The translations under genes and the position numbers were made by a program. This document shows, piece after piece, positions 26,601 through 41,600 of a DNA stretch of 64,000 nucleotides. The notes beneath the pieces were generated by a model. The model was not told the origin of the DNA and ran no database searches. It saw only the letters and a list, made by a program, of their open reading frames with translations. The DNA lies in contig OZ007569.1 of assembly GCA_963931925.1 (NCBI GenBank), forward strand, positions 17,897,045 through 17,961,044. The letters are read 5' to 3'. Positions within the stretch are counted from its first letter, which is position 1. Every line of letters begins with the position of its first letter. The DNA comes from Onchidella celtica. Taxonomy: Eukaryota > Mollusca > Gastropoda > Systellommatophora > Onchidiidae.

Positions 26601-29600
26601 TCGGCGCTTTTTCTGCCCCTAAGTCAGGCCATTCAGGTGAACAAATTATTTTTTAAGCCATTCGCTTAATTTACTAACCACATGTATCGTGACATTGCTT
26701 TCTCCCTCCTCTACTATGTAAAGCTTCCACTTACTATAATGTTAGTTTTAGCGAGAGATTCGATTTCCAGTTCCAGGTCGTAGAGCACATACATGTACTG
26801 AAAAGCGGTTTAAACAAAGGAACACAATATCTCTCTAATTACCACATCAAATAAAGACAACGACCAACAACAAAGTCGGTCATTTTCTCCCAGTTTTACC
26901 TGATGAAAAACCTACAGACAGACGCTCTTATGCAACATGCCCTAATATTACATCGGAATTCATAATTACAGACGTAGAACGGCGTCTCAAATATGCACAT
27001 GGCCCCTTTCTTCTCATTTCACATGTATACGACAACCAGCATCAAAGTAAAAGTTTTTCCCAAGATTTTCCCTAGTTCAAACTTCAGACCGTCAGTACTA
27101 TTACACGAGTATGACGAATAGTTGCGAATAGTTGCATTGTAATAAACGTAATCGGATGATACCATTTTGTTAGATATAATAGGGGTGACAGGATAGATAA
27201 ACATGCGAAAATAGTGTGGAAAAAAAAAAACGTGAAAAAAAAAAGACAGCCTTGGCAACTGAATAAACAAAGCGCGAGGCGCACCGTTGCTATACAAAAA
27301 TGTGGCCTCTCGCAGGACCCGCGGTTAAGCGCATCGGACAAAATAATGGCCCCGCGTGTTGCGTGGGGAGGCCAATATAGTGGCCTCCCACAGGACTAGG
27401 GTTAAGAGCAGTGTTCTTTTCTGGTAGATCTAGGTTTTGAAACAGTTTAGAGCAGTATTCTTTTCTGGTAGATCCAGGTCTTTTGAAAACCCCCCTCTTC
27501 GTACCAGGCTTGACCTCAGATAAGCAGAGCTAATGCATGGGTTGATATCAATTCACACAAGATAACAGCAGATGAAGATTGATTGCTCCAGATGGAATAT
27601 AAAATCTGGAGGCACACGGTGTTGCAGAAACATTGTTCAACTTCACAAAAGTTTTCTTTCTTTCTTTGCTTCCATTCCCCACACTATAAAATATTTTGTC
27701 ATTGTTATTACAGAACCAGTGACGGCTTTTTTTTTTTTTCATGTTTCTATAATGAGTCCTAGGGCATTGTGAAATGGAAATATAACAAATTATCCCAAGT
27801 GAGGAAAAAAAACTGGCTCGCCCAAACTTGTCAGATTCTTGATTACTGTATGTCCAGAGTGAAATTTAGGTGTCGTGTTGCAAAAAAGATCATAATAGCC
27901 TGGAAATTTTAAACCCCAAGTGGAAAGTGAGTGTGCTTTTAAGTGCTTTTGAGATAATGGTTCTTGAAGGCACGGTGCCAGGAAAGAAAGAAACAACAAC
28001 AAAAAAAGGCGGCAGTGTAACAGACATGAAATATGTTACTTTTTTTTTCATGGGGTCCACATGGATTGTTATGCCTTCCTACCATTCGATTCAACTCTGC
28101 ATCAATTTTCATGCATTGTGACTGCCTGTTGAGGCATGAACAACAATGCATGAACCAAGTTTCGCAGAGCTACAAGATATAGTTTTGGGCTGAAGTTTGT
28201 TGTGTTTGTTGCATTGTGCACTTTGGCAAGCTGAGTGATCCTGGTCCTGCATATTTCTGAATTCTAAAAGCATTATGACTTCAGATTAGTTTTGAAATCC
28301 TTTTCAAGAACAAAATTAATCTCTCTTTTATACTTAAATATTTCATTCTAAATGATCTGACAGAAGTTAGATTGTGTGCATCCCATTTGATCGACATTGA
28401 TGAGTACAGTGAAGCCCCGAAAGATCATATTAGTGACTATTCAATAAATATCCATCTTTAGCGAGTGGGTAAAATCTTTTCTGATATAATGATGAGGGGT
28501 CTGGTCATATGAATTAACTCTTTAAGTGTCATGAACCTCTCCACATTTGCCGATACAGGAAGAAAATAGTGGGGAAGGTGAATGAAGACTAACAGTAGCA
28601 ACATCTATTAATAGACAGTCGACTTTCTTTCTTCCCAAAACAAAATAACCTAGCATTCTTGTGTGCACCAATACATCGGTGATTGGCACAAAATTGACCA
28701 GCAGAAGAACGGATATATCTGTGATTGGCACACAAAGATTTAATTATTCTTTTAATTAAGTATGCAGTTTCTTCAGATTCTTATCAGGATGGCGAAATGT
28801 ATGCCATTTTATTAATATTTCTGAACGGATATGGTAGGCATTAGTTTTCACAAAAAGTCATTTCTCAATATTTCCATCAAAAATATAATCTCTGGGTACA
28901 TGTGAAAAGATGGCGTATGAAATTTTTGCATCTCTTACTCGTGATGTACCAAAAGCAAATGGTGGGCTTTGATAATTCCCGTCATTTGAAATAGAACGTG
29001 CACTGGTTGCTATTTGTGTTGTGTGTGTGTGATAAATGTGACATCTGACATTTGATGGCATCATACGTGTGTGTGAAAGACAATAACATGACATGACATG
29101 AAAATCTCAGCGTATGTGACATAGACTTAGATTATTGAATTAATCATAGAATTAATTTCATTCAAAAAGTTGTTTTTTTTCTCGTGTTTGTATTCATTTC
29201 ATTCATTTGATTTGATCTCCATCTGGACACCCCTGTGATAGATGTTGCCGTCACCAGATTTTTTATGTGAATTGTGATATAAATCCCACCTCTGTGTTGT
29301 GTGTATGCAGGCCGCTACTTACCCCAGCAGCTTTGAGTACGAGCCCATTGTAGATATGAAGGACCTGGACAAACGGTTCGGGCCTTTCTTGAACACTCCA
29401 GATGTATCGGACCACGTGAGTGCCTTCATGTCAGGGGCATTCAGACATTCCATCTGGGACGATGACATACTCATTGTGAGAGATGACTTGCTTAAATTGA
29501 CTCTAGTGCTGTTTGTTAGTGTTTGGAGAAACTCCTCGCATCTTTGCTAATGTTCTGCAATATGAAGTGAAAGCATGTCCAGAAAGACCAGTTTTCCCAA

Positions 29601-32600
29601 TGTGGCTGAAGAAGTAAAATATAATTTTCCTCGCAAGCTTGGCTTTGGCACGAATCAGAGTATCTTCCATTATCACCAAAATGAGATTGCATCCCCAGCA
29701 TTAAATATGTGAAATAACATAAATCTCTTCTATACATACCTTTTTTTCACCCTATATTGTTTACTAGCTGCCATAGAACCATTCAGTCTGAGCCTCCCAA
29801 AACACAAAAATTTTCTGAGTTGTCCCGATTGATTGCTGAATACAAGTCACCTCTCACCATCCTGTCATAAATACCTATGTCTACTTCCTACTGCCTATAT
29901 AATCTTATTACATAGTGGAAATATCACACCCACATGATAAAATAATATCCTTCATATAAATGAGGTATTCCTACATTCCTAAGATATGATTAATCTCTCT
30001 AACTCCATGTAATATAATATATAATATATACTGTAATATACATTATATGATAGATAAACTGTATGATATAATTATATATATATATAGATAAACAAACTGC
30101 TTTAATCAAGTCATTAGTTTTTTTTTTGTTTTTTTTTTAAAAATCAGTTATGTAATAAAGTGTGTACTCCTATCCATCATTATTGCTGAAGATCAGAATT
30201 GTGTAAATGTAATAAAAGTAAAGTTTTCCTTCTATTACAATGTATTTAAATGTATAGAATTTTTACATGTAAAATATGGCATATAAAAATAAAGTTAAGC
30301 TTGTCAGACTGGACATATAAGAATTTCGAAATGTAATTTTGATCTCTCAAAACCTGTTGAATTTTCCTCTGTCTTTGGGTGCTGGAGTGATTCTTCACTA
30401 TCTGTTCATGGGAGCTTGTGATAAACAAAACATCTCTTCTTTTGACACCATTGAAAAATGTGTGGCTAAAGATTTGTATAGCAGCAGACTCAGCTTAAGC
30501 ATGATTTCCCCATTATCCCTAGTTTCAAATGCACCATTTGATGCTGCACTGTCTCTAGTAGCCATGTATTATTATTCATTAGATTTTATGCCCAGCTTTG
30601 AGATGACAGAAAAGTGTGGAGTGTATCACCTGAAGATCTTTAGCTTTAAGAACAGTGTTCCAGATTCAACATTTAAGGGTCCATTTTTTCGCAGATGGTC
30701 ATTCCATCTATTGATTGAGTGTACCGAAATTTAGATCACATATTGCAAAGTGATTCAGATCATTTTGTGAAAAATATTTGTGTATAGTAACTATACATAA
30801 TAAGTATGGTGACCCCTTTGATGAACAGGAAAGTTCAGATCAAAGCGATAAATTTTAACTTATTTCCAGTAAAAAAAAAAAAAGAAGAAATAATAAAAGA
30901 AAAGAGGTTATGGTTCATTGTTACAATTTCTGCCATGGAACTAAAAGTTTTGGAATTACTTGAAAAAATTCAGTTAAAATTGTCTTTCATAGCATGAAGC
31001 TCTGTCCTACGTACAGGGCCATTGAGCAGTTTACGGATCTGTGGTGTGCTTAGTGGAGAACTGTATTATTTGAAGTTGAGAAGGAAATCACAGCCCCACA
31101 ATATTGTGTTTTCTGGGTATTAACTTTTTGGAATGATTTAAATCCACAAACTTGCTCAGTAAAAATCTAGCTTATTCCATTACTTTGCATCTATGAAAGT
31201 TTCATGACTAAATGTACAGGCAATTTTTCTTTTTTTTAAAGTGTGGACAGAGCCTCTAAGTTCCCAGATTATAATTGTAGATCAGTGATATTTCATTTGT
31301 CTGTGCTATTCAGAATTAGAGGGCGCATGAGTTTTCAGTGGAGGGTGGGAGAATGGAATAGATTGGTGATCGATCATGAAAGAGAAACCTTCAGGAAACT
31401 CTTAACTCTTTCCCTATGGTACAACGCACACTGCGTCGCACGCTTCCCAACGGCAGGCGGTACAACACAGCCTGTGTTGTGATGTTGTAAAGGTTCTCCT
31501 TGACCACTGTAATGGGAAATTTTAACATCCTGTGACATTGAATCTTAACAGTAGAATTCTTGTTAAAGCTTCCTTGGTCCTAGCGTCTCCAGCGATACTA
31601 CTTGTATGATAAGTGTATATAGTTTGGGCAGCTGTTGTGTAGTAAGGTGATCTTTGTTTACAAATGGACATTTCAGTATGGCATTCAACTCCTGGAAGTG
31701 CTCCGTCCAGACGTAGAATGCTGGCCTATAGGGAAAGAGTTAAATATCTTCACACCTGTAGACAAAGTTGAGAAGAGATTTGTGTATTGCAAAAAAAAAA
31801 AAAAAGATTTTTTTTCAGGTCTTTGGACTTTGAAACAACCAGTGGCACTAATAATGTTCATTTCATTACTTTTGTTGATTAACTTTTTCTTTCTATCATT
31901 GATTTTGCTTTCTGATCAGTCCTCATGTATATCACTTTGCCTTTCACATAAGGAAGGTACATGGGTGCCACTTAACTGATATGTGTTGGATTTCTACTGA
32001 ATTTCAAATATTGCATAATCTGTTGTGAATTCAAACAAGTAGGTTAACCAAGATCATTAATTATATTTATTTTATAACTTCCTAATTTTTTGTTTGAGAA
32101 ATCTGAAGTTTGAGTTTTGGTTCTGCGGCGCATTAATACGATAACTGCCACTTTATGCCTTTCATCTTTCATGATCTATTTGGGTACTTTACATTTGTTT
32201 GGTATTTAGAGCTTCATCAGTTTGAATTTCACAAATAGAATGAAATTGTTCTGTATAAACTTTATTTCATTGGTAAAATTCTCAAATGTTACTGTAAGTA
32301 AATTTCAGGATTGGCAAAATCATAAGTCATGATGAATTTTAGGATCTACAGATCCAAATGAGTGGCATCCATAAATAAATATGGTGTTTCAGGATCATTG
32401 AATAGGCCACCAGGGCATCAGTGGAAATAAAATATGATTTTCCTTTTGATATGTTCATGCACACTTGCATAATTTGTGTGAACTGATTAAGGAATTGTGA
32501 TGTTGCTACCAAAAGATAACATCTTCCTTTTTATGCTCTTCCATATTTAGCATTGTTCTTCTACATGACTGTCGAATGATGTGATGTTTAATCTATCTTG

Positions 32601-35600
32601 CATCTTTATGTGTTTGCATCTGTGAATCATGTCTATAAAATCCGTAGATGTTATCCAGGTAATATCACGTGACTTTATCAGGGTACAAATTTGATTATAT
32701 AGTACTATCTGTCCAATCCTGAAGAACTTACCAAATGGCACTCTTAGGTGCTTGCAGAGGACCTGTTTTATTGTCTTCCCAAGCTGCATTTGCATGAAGA
32801 CATTTTATGACCCATTTTGTACAGTATTAATCTTTAAGAATTACATTTTAGTTTTTCTAATCTGCCAAGCTTTTAAACATTTAAGTGTTAACAGCATTGT
32901 CAAACTTAGTACCGGTCTAAGACATTGTATAACGTTCTTCCTTTTTATTATTTAATTAAAAAAATATATCTATGTATTCAGACGAGCTGGTCATCTTAGG
33001 TGAATAATCTTATTTTGAATAAATATATGCATGCTATTTATTTTGTTCAGTTTTGCTGATATTTTATTGCATATTTTTGGTATGCTGTTTCATGTGAATC
33101 TAATGGCATCGATGCTTCAAAATGTTATCGATGAGAAACAGTCTGGTTTGTTGCACAATTTGGAATTTGCCTTAAATGTACCACGATCTTAAATTAAGCA
33201 ATTAAAGCTACCTGTAAGTTACTGCTGAGCATGACATCATTTTTCTAGTTTCAGAAAACATTTCATCTCAGTGCAAACTGGTTCTGCTAGCATGCTGGCA
33301 TGGAACTTCTTTTCTTTTGTTTGGATAATTTATTTTTGTCTTAAGTACTGTACCAGTTCTAATATTTTGAAATGTTCGTTTCATCACAGCTTAAACTGTC
33401 CCTTTTAATTGGGTCTGATTCTTTCAAAGTTTGCACATTTTTAATATGGTTTTGTGCAAAGGCTAAAGCTCAGAACTTTACTGCTTTGGTATGCAGTGGA
33501 TTGTTTGAAAATGTGTTAGTGAGAGCAATTTAGGTGTTAGTGATCATCATAGCTTTTTGGTTGTGGTGTGAGGAATTGCTGTATCATCCATCAGTAAACA
33601 TTTTGTGTGGGTGGATGCCACAGACCTATGATTTATTAGAGTGAATTGCGTGTGTGCGTACTATGTATGCATGAGTTAGCTTGACATCCCTGTTTTGCTT
33701 TGTATGTGCAGGGCAACCATTCCGGCCAGCGTCATTCAAATAGGAGGCATGACGATGTGAGTATGCTTACTTATTTCATCCTTAGACTCCTTATGTTTAT
33801 TATTTACAAGAATCATGGTCTGGTCTTGCTTTCCCCAGTTGTGCTTCATTCATTGAGTTTAAAGGGGTTCAGACATTTGATCTTGGTTGCTTTGAACTAA
33901 CTACATGTGTCTGGTGTCTGAAATCGTGAGTTGGTCAATTTAAAACACATTGGAATACATATGAATATGTGAGGTCACAGACTGTGGTATGGTACTGTAG
34001 TATTGTTTTCTTGATAGATAGGTAGCAGACTGACATATTTATTGACTAGATTTTTGTCTAAGTTAACAATGTCAGAAATTTTGGTGTTAGGAAGATGAAT
34101 AAACGTTCTCATCTTCAGTCAGTCAGTACCGGCAGTGATAACAATCACCTTATTCCTTATTACATTAGTGTCTTTGATGAATTTGAAGTTTGAATTTTGC
34201 AGTTTTAGAAGGGGAGCATTAGTGTCTCCAATTTTAAGGTTTTCTGTTTGATTAATGTTAGAGTGCAAAAAAATCAGAACTCATGCAAGAACAAATCGTA
34301 ATCCAGAATGATACTTGAACGAGCAGCTAAGTTCTAAGGACAATCACTATGTGGATGTATTTGATTTATTGATAATTCATGAAGGAAATGTCATAGATTA
34401 GCATATTTTGGGTCACAAATGAAGACCACAGAGGAAAATCAATCAAAGTCACAAAAAATGTACAAGATTGGTTCATCAGTCTTGTCTCTGTGCAGTCAGT
34501 TTGGATAAAGAGTTGCAGTCATTAAATACTAGAACATCTTCTTTTCTTTGTATTGGGACATTGGGAAAATTATGTTCTGTGTCTGTAATAATGAATTCCT
34601 TTGTAATACTGGTGGAAATGCTGTATAAGGATATCTGTCGGCAGGTTTTTCATCTGGGAAAACTGGGAGAGAATGACCGACTTTGTTGTTGGTTGTTGTC
34701 TCTATTTGATGGGATAATTAGAGAGATATTGCTTTGATTAAACTGCTTTTCGGTACATGTATGTATTCTACGAGCTGCAATTTAAACATTGCTTTTCTCA
34801 GTTTTACATATTTGTGACAGTGGTAGTTTTTCCTCCAGTGGTCTTCAGTTTGTTTGTTTGTCATGTCTTGGTTAAAGAATGTAAACAGTAAGTGGAAAGT
34901 TGAAACATAGCTCTTGCTATGTTTGTTTTCTGGTATGGCTTTTACCCCACCTTCTTTGCACAGACATGAATATCTATAGTGTATTTCTGAATCAGGGTTA
35001 ATAAGGAGCCAAATACTTGCCTGGAATTTTCTAACAACTTTTTATCGTTCACTAAAGGTTTCTTTCAACTCCTGCACGAGATTCAAATGGATGCCTATTT
35101 ACAGTCATGAATTTGTGTTCCAGAGTCGTTTCATTCATTCCTTCTTTTTTATTTTCACGTGGATTACCCGATCGAATGGTGTGTGCTTACTGGCAAAAAT
35201 GACATATTGTTAGACTGATTTGCACCTCGGGCTTGCATTGCATGATTTGCTTGTACCCTCTCTGCAGGAAAGGCATGATGGTGGCTATTCTAGAAATAAC
35301 AGGAATCAAACGCAGCAAAGAAATGAGAGAAACAGTAATACACTGGACAATGTAAGTTATTGAAGAAACTTAACTATTCAGTTTCTAGGAATGATTTTTA
35401 TAGTATTAACAACAGAAGAGGTAAGGTAAGTTTTATAAGGAAAAAATCTTGATGAGCCCAACATGATCAAAAGAAGAAAAATCCTTTTAACAATAACAAA
35501 ATAAACCCCAACATAAATAATATGCTATTTCCCAAAATGTTAGATATTTCCTGAAGCATGATTGTGTTTTGAGAAGAATGTTTACTACACAGTAACATCC

Positions 35601-38600
35601 ATCTAAAATGAGACATTTATCATCACATTTTTATCAGATGACCCTTAGAATGACAAGGTTCCAAGTCCCTTGCATCAAATTTTGAGAAATTGATGATTGA
35701 AGTTTGGGGTGCTCCTAGCTTTTAGAGATATGGCATTTTTCTTTTTAGTAATATTTGCAAATTACGCACTGAATCCACTTGATACTTAGACACACAATGG
35801 AGAAGGCCCTTAGAAGTATTATGTAGTGTGTTACTCACTTCAGCCCAAAAGTCTACAGAACCGTGCCATTTTAAGGGGATGATATGTTAAAATTACACGA
35901 TTGTTGTTGAACTGAAAAAGCAACAGGAGCATGCTGTCATGAATAGAATTTCATCCAAAAGATTTCTTTTTTATCATCTCACATTTTTAAGTTGATAATT
36001 TGGAGATCACATTTCTTTACTCTTTCTATTTTTGTTTAATGTTTGAATTTGATTTGGGACTATGATCAGGTATTTGATAGTCTTTGAGTGGCTGTGATAA
36101 AATTGAGTGGATCTGGCAAAATGTGGATGAAGGTGAAAGATCATATTCCTGAGAAAACCCCTCCAAAGGGGGGAAGAATTTTCTATGGAAATTGAGATTT
36201 GCTTATAAGATGACAGATGATCCATTTTTCTGCATTCAGTTAAAATATTTTACTAGAAATCATCTCAAAAATGTTTTATTTTAATTTCTTAAAGAGGCAT
36301 AAAAATTTCACCTTAATCTTGATTTTGCCAGATCCACTCATTCAGATATTCTTGGCAGTGTGAAAATTACTTTCCCTTTATTGGTCATGGTTCAGCTCCA
36401 GGTAATAGCAAAAAGAATTTAGTTTCATAGAGTATCACTCTTTCAAACAGTCACCATACCCTGCTTTTTGATATTCTACCATGGTAGTGTAATTTACAGT
36501 GTTATTAAATTGATGTATGTATGCAAACAAAAAAAAATTAAAACATTCATTGTGAAGTTGTTGGGGAATGTTGCTGCATTTATTTGCACAGTTTGAAATA
36601 TTTTGTGCATTTATTTGTTAAGCCTCTTACTACTGACATCCTTCAACAGACTTTGCATGATATAAACAATACTAACCTATTACTTTTGGATGCTTCCTTG
36701 TCTTGCATGTAGCCTGACAGACCAGGGAAAGAAAAGGCTTATAGCGGCAGACTGAAAGATGATGATGTAAGTTCATTTGATTTTTCTCATATCTTCATCT
36801 CTTATTCTGGCAAGAGCCAGGAAAACGATTAGAGTCCCCATCTTATAAAAAAAAGATAGCAGTGGCAATATTTCATTGTGGTGTGGTGTATGACCTTCTT
36901 TTTTTTTTTCCGGCTCAACATTACAACCAGAATGACGTTTCATAAAAAAAAAATTGCGATATTTATTTTTAAAGTACCAGTTAATCAAACCAGTCCTCTT
37001 TGCACAGACCTGTTGTGTTTATTGGAGTTTCATGGAATCTTTAAAAAAGTAATTTTGATGTTAGAATATAATGGTTTTTTTTTTTTTTTTTGACTCTCTC
37101 TGATAAGCCCAGTGCATGGGAGAGTGTATTTGTGTTCAACTGGAGCAATTTCTCCAGCATTGAGATGAGTGCATTGTGCCCTGGTGCGCATGAGACTAAA
37201 TAAGACTGTAGATTATCAGAGGGAGAGATGGGGAGAGAAAAGGCAGGAGCACAGGTTATTCCAGGCAATGCTGGGTACCTCATCTGGCGTTTTTAAATTT
37301 TTAATTTGATGAGGACGAGATATCTGCAGAATTGTGGGCAAAGATGGTTGAGTTTTTGAAAAACTGAGTCTGTGAAAAGTGGAAACCTAGTTGCATGGCA
37401 TTTTAACATCCCAAAGTTAGTATTTTATATGAAACTTGTCTGCCTTTTTTTAACCTGCATTTTTGTGAAGCAGTTACAGATTGTTGTTTATCTCATGTCT
37501 TGGCATGCAAATGACTTTAATGGTTTTGGATTTGAATTACTTGTGGTGAGATTTGTATTCTGACAAAGTGACATATGGATATCTTTTCTAGTTTTGAAGT
37601 TATAGGCAACATTGTGTTTTTGCCATATGCTTATCTGCACATGAGAAATCTCAGTCTCAGCAAACTTGGAAATGCTTTTCTGTAAAATGGACGCCTGTAT
37701 GGGAGATAGAAGACGACGTGTTTGAAAGCAAGAATTTTAAAAACTAGTTAGCCTACTGGCTCAGGATGTGATTTTTAAAGTTGAGTTTTGATCACCAATG
37801 TGTAAATTGAAATTTCCTGTCCTACTTTTGAATTCTACTCGAAGAAAATAAATCGTTCTCTTTCCGGCTCAAAATGCCGGAACACTGTCTTCTGTTCCAT
37901 TGAGTTATAGCTCAAAATCAGTGAAAGTATAAAAAAAATAGCGAACTTCAAGATCTTTTAAAATCTGCCCATGTACACCTTTACGTCTTTCTACGCGTAG
38001 TTTGATATGTGCATTTTGTAGAATTTAAGGCTCAGCGATTAAAAAACCTTTCATGATTACATTGGAGGCCTTACTTCCTTAATTGTAAAAATGCTATGTC
38101 TTCAGTGATTTCATTAAGCTGCTGCTCAAAGCAGCTATAGTAGATTCTATAGTAGATGAACTACATGTAAATGTGAATGATGACGGGCGCAGAAGTAATT
38201 TGGCAAGGAGATGGTTAGAAAAAAAAAAAAATGAAAGAAAGCTCGACAAATACAGTTAGTAAGTTAATAAGAGTGTTAGTTTTGTCCTGTCTGAAGTTGG
38301 TTTTGGCATGGAAAAATGTTTCTTATGTTTCAAATCTTCTGTGAAAAAAATTTAGAAAATGTATTATGTTAGATGAAAGTAAAATATTGTTTTTCCTTTA
38401 ACTTAGAAACTTTTACATTGGTATTTAAAAGTGAAATTGATAAAGGCATGGACATACATCTAATCCAGTATTCTCAAGGTGAAAGTGGGGCATGGGACGT
38501 TGGGATTTTTCATGGAACTTTTCATCTTAATTTTTCATAGAAAAGTTAAATACTTCATGTATTTTAACTTAACTGTATAGATAAACTGTTGTTTGTTTAT

Positions 38601-41600
38601 GTCGTGTTTGTGGTTTCTCTGTTTAGCTCATATTAAAACATCAAAGTAAACAGATGCACTTGAATGTATACACTTACTGAATATATGAATATTTTTTTTA
38701 GACTTTTGTATCTGCTCTGTACTAATGTTATCCGATCGTAATGGAGCCCTCATTTTTTAGAAAAACTGAAGTGGGGCGTGGAACAAAAAAATGTTGAGAA
38801 ACACTGATCTAGCCAGTCAGCTGTAGCTGAAACATGACTAGATTTGACTGGAAAGATTTGGACTGTATAAATGAGGACTGAAGATAGATTTTACTGTATA
38901 ATTATGCCTAAAAGACTTCTTATCCCATTTTCTCACTTGCATTAATACCCTTTTGAAATACACTTCTACTGTATCATTCTTTGTGCTGTATTAAAAAGAA
39001 AGATGAACTCAGCAAGGGGAGTAATTAAGGCAGTGAAAATGGTCTTTCTAAATATTTTGGGTGGTAGCCCTTGAGTATCACTCGTGATTTTGCAGACTGT
39101 GGATAATAAAATGAATGAACGCCTTGACCTTCCGCCACTTTTGCCAACTTTTTGTGTTTATTGTGTCTAATTGCAATTTTTTAAAATTGATTAACTTTCA
39201 TAGCAGACACAATTATTATTTGATTGTTTTTGTTTTTTTTTGGAATGTCAGCTGAAATGAAAATGAATACCTCATAGAATTTCTTGGAAATGATCAGATT
39301 CATGCTGGCTAACTAGACATCTTATGAATCTAAACAGTGTATCAGAAGACAGCTGATTTTTTGTGTTTTTTCTTGTGATGGTGATGTAACTACAATTTCT
39401 TGACCAGATGTCTAGAGACTATCCTCATTTTGTGCCCTGGCAAAAACGAGTTGTTTAAAAAATGCTTGAAGTGCATGAACATGAGGTACCCTGTAATGCA
39501 AAGCTTATGTTTTCATGTCCAAAGGGTCCACCGCCTGACCCCTCCTTCAACCCATTGGCGGACAGGAGACGAAGTGATAAGAAGGAGGAGCCAGTGGACC
39601 ATAGGCGCCACCCTCGTAACTATGGTGGGGGTTCTGACTTGAACAAAGTGAAACAAAGTATGAAGAATATGAGAGAGAAGGTAAGGATACTTATAACTGT
39701 AATACCAAATAACTATCAGCAGCAGCTGTGGCAGTAGTAGGTTTTGATAACAAAAGATTGGCACTGAAATCTCAAACAGAAATAGTGACTGCAGTTTTGA
39801 CAAATAATAATTGTGAGTGTTACGAGTTGGGTTATATGGAATTATTGGTGTTACGACTGCATTTAAAATATCGAGAGGTTTTTAGGAATTATTCTTCCAT
39901 ACCATGCCACATACACTAATAACAATTCGAATAAGTTTTATCAAGGACCTGCAGGGCCACAAATTTATTTACTTTAAAATCCCTAACAAATTTCGTCTAG
40001 CTCTTACATATTAAAAGGACAACATCAGCAGCATCAAATGAAAATTCAATAATAGATCACTAGAAGTTTCCTCTAGATTCCTAAAAGATTATATCATTCT
40101 GACTCATTCACAATTTAATTATTACTTATCTATCTTCCCGATATAGTCTGCCTACTATCTAACAAATAATATTCTAATGTCTCAGACGACAATGTTAACT
40201 CAGTTATTTGTGCCTACCGCTTATAAAGGATCAAACTCGTCAATACAACTGACGTAGTTAAGTTAGATCTAGATCTACTCTAGGATGGGCTGGCAATCCC
40301 CAGCCTCATCCAGACACATCAATTTCAATTTACAAATGTGTATACCAGACATTCATGCTAGATCTAGTTGCAAGTTAAAATACATTGTAGTCTTGCATTC
40401 TTCGGTAGCACTTCTACTGGAGAATTTAAGGTCAGCTTCACGTTCATCGTTGAATCAATAGACAAACACTTACACTTGGTCCCTGATACGAGATCAGGGA
40501 GCCGGAGATAATAGCAGTAGATAATTTGTGGGAAGCATATGGTCTCATTCCAATGTCTATCAAGGTCATAGACATGACTATAACAATCTTCTGATTCTCT
40601 CTGGCTGAATCACGCCGACTGCCTTCACAGAAGGATATTTCTGCATGGAGTAGTGAAACATAGGAATGGCTCCGCTTATATACTGCGCGGCCATCTGCAA
40701 ATCCCCAGCCAACTGCCCAAATTTGATTGGTGCATCCATTTCGAGCTCAGCTCGTAGTATTAATAGATTCTGCATGGAAATCGGTCACGGCCTTGCACTA
40801 GTAACAGCCAAGGTCAAATTAACATATCAAAACCCTTACTAAAGTCTCCAACCCTCTACGTTTTATGTACGAATTTACTATTTCCCTTTTACTCACCCCT
40901 TCTCTTCCCTGTTAGAATTCATCAAAATCACGGGGTCGAGAACTGCACCGTCACTGCTAACCCATCCATTTATTCTATCTTGCCCCACTTTCTTTCCATC
41001 TCTAAGAAAAAGCGTTACAAAAACAAACTGTCCACGAGAATAGTTCAAGGACATTTGCACTGGCTAAAATCAACGAGACCATGAAATAAACAAGCCGTGA
41101 CCCAGCACGACACTTCTAGTCCTAACCCTGACAGTGAGTGGATCTGATGAAATGGGGCTCAAGGTGACAGACTAAATTCCTGAGAAAAACCAAGTAGCAA
41201 ATAACAGAAATGAAGCAAAATAGTGGTCAGTGGTCACTGACTTGTTGAATTTTGTGAAGAAGTGATACTTACTAATAGTTCTGTTAGGAGAACATGTTAG
41301 GAGAATAGTTTTCTGCAAAGCCATGGCAAAACCATGATGCTCTGACAGACCCATTGGGTCAGGACATAGTTAAATAAAATGTATTTTCTCAAGTCTGGTG
41401 ATGGTCATGCTCATCCATGTTTTTTTTATTCCCCATAGGAAAGGGAAAGACCTCCTGCCACCAACAAACCTCTCGAGCTGGTTATGACAGGGAAGGAGAG
41501 AAAAAACCATGAAGAGTGGAAGGCAGAAAGGGAGAGATATGACCAGGAGAGGATCCAGCGTCAGATGAATGATTCTGGCACATGGAGGAGAGCATGGGAT

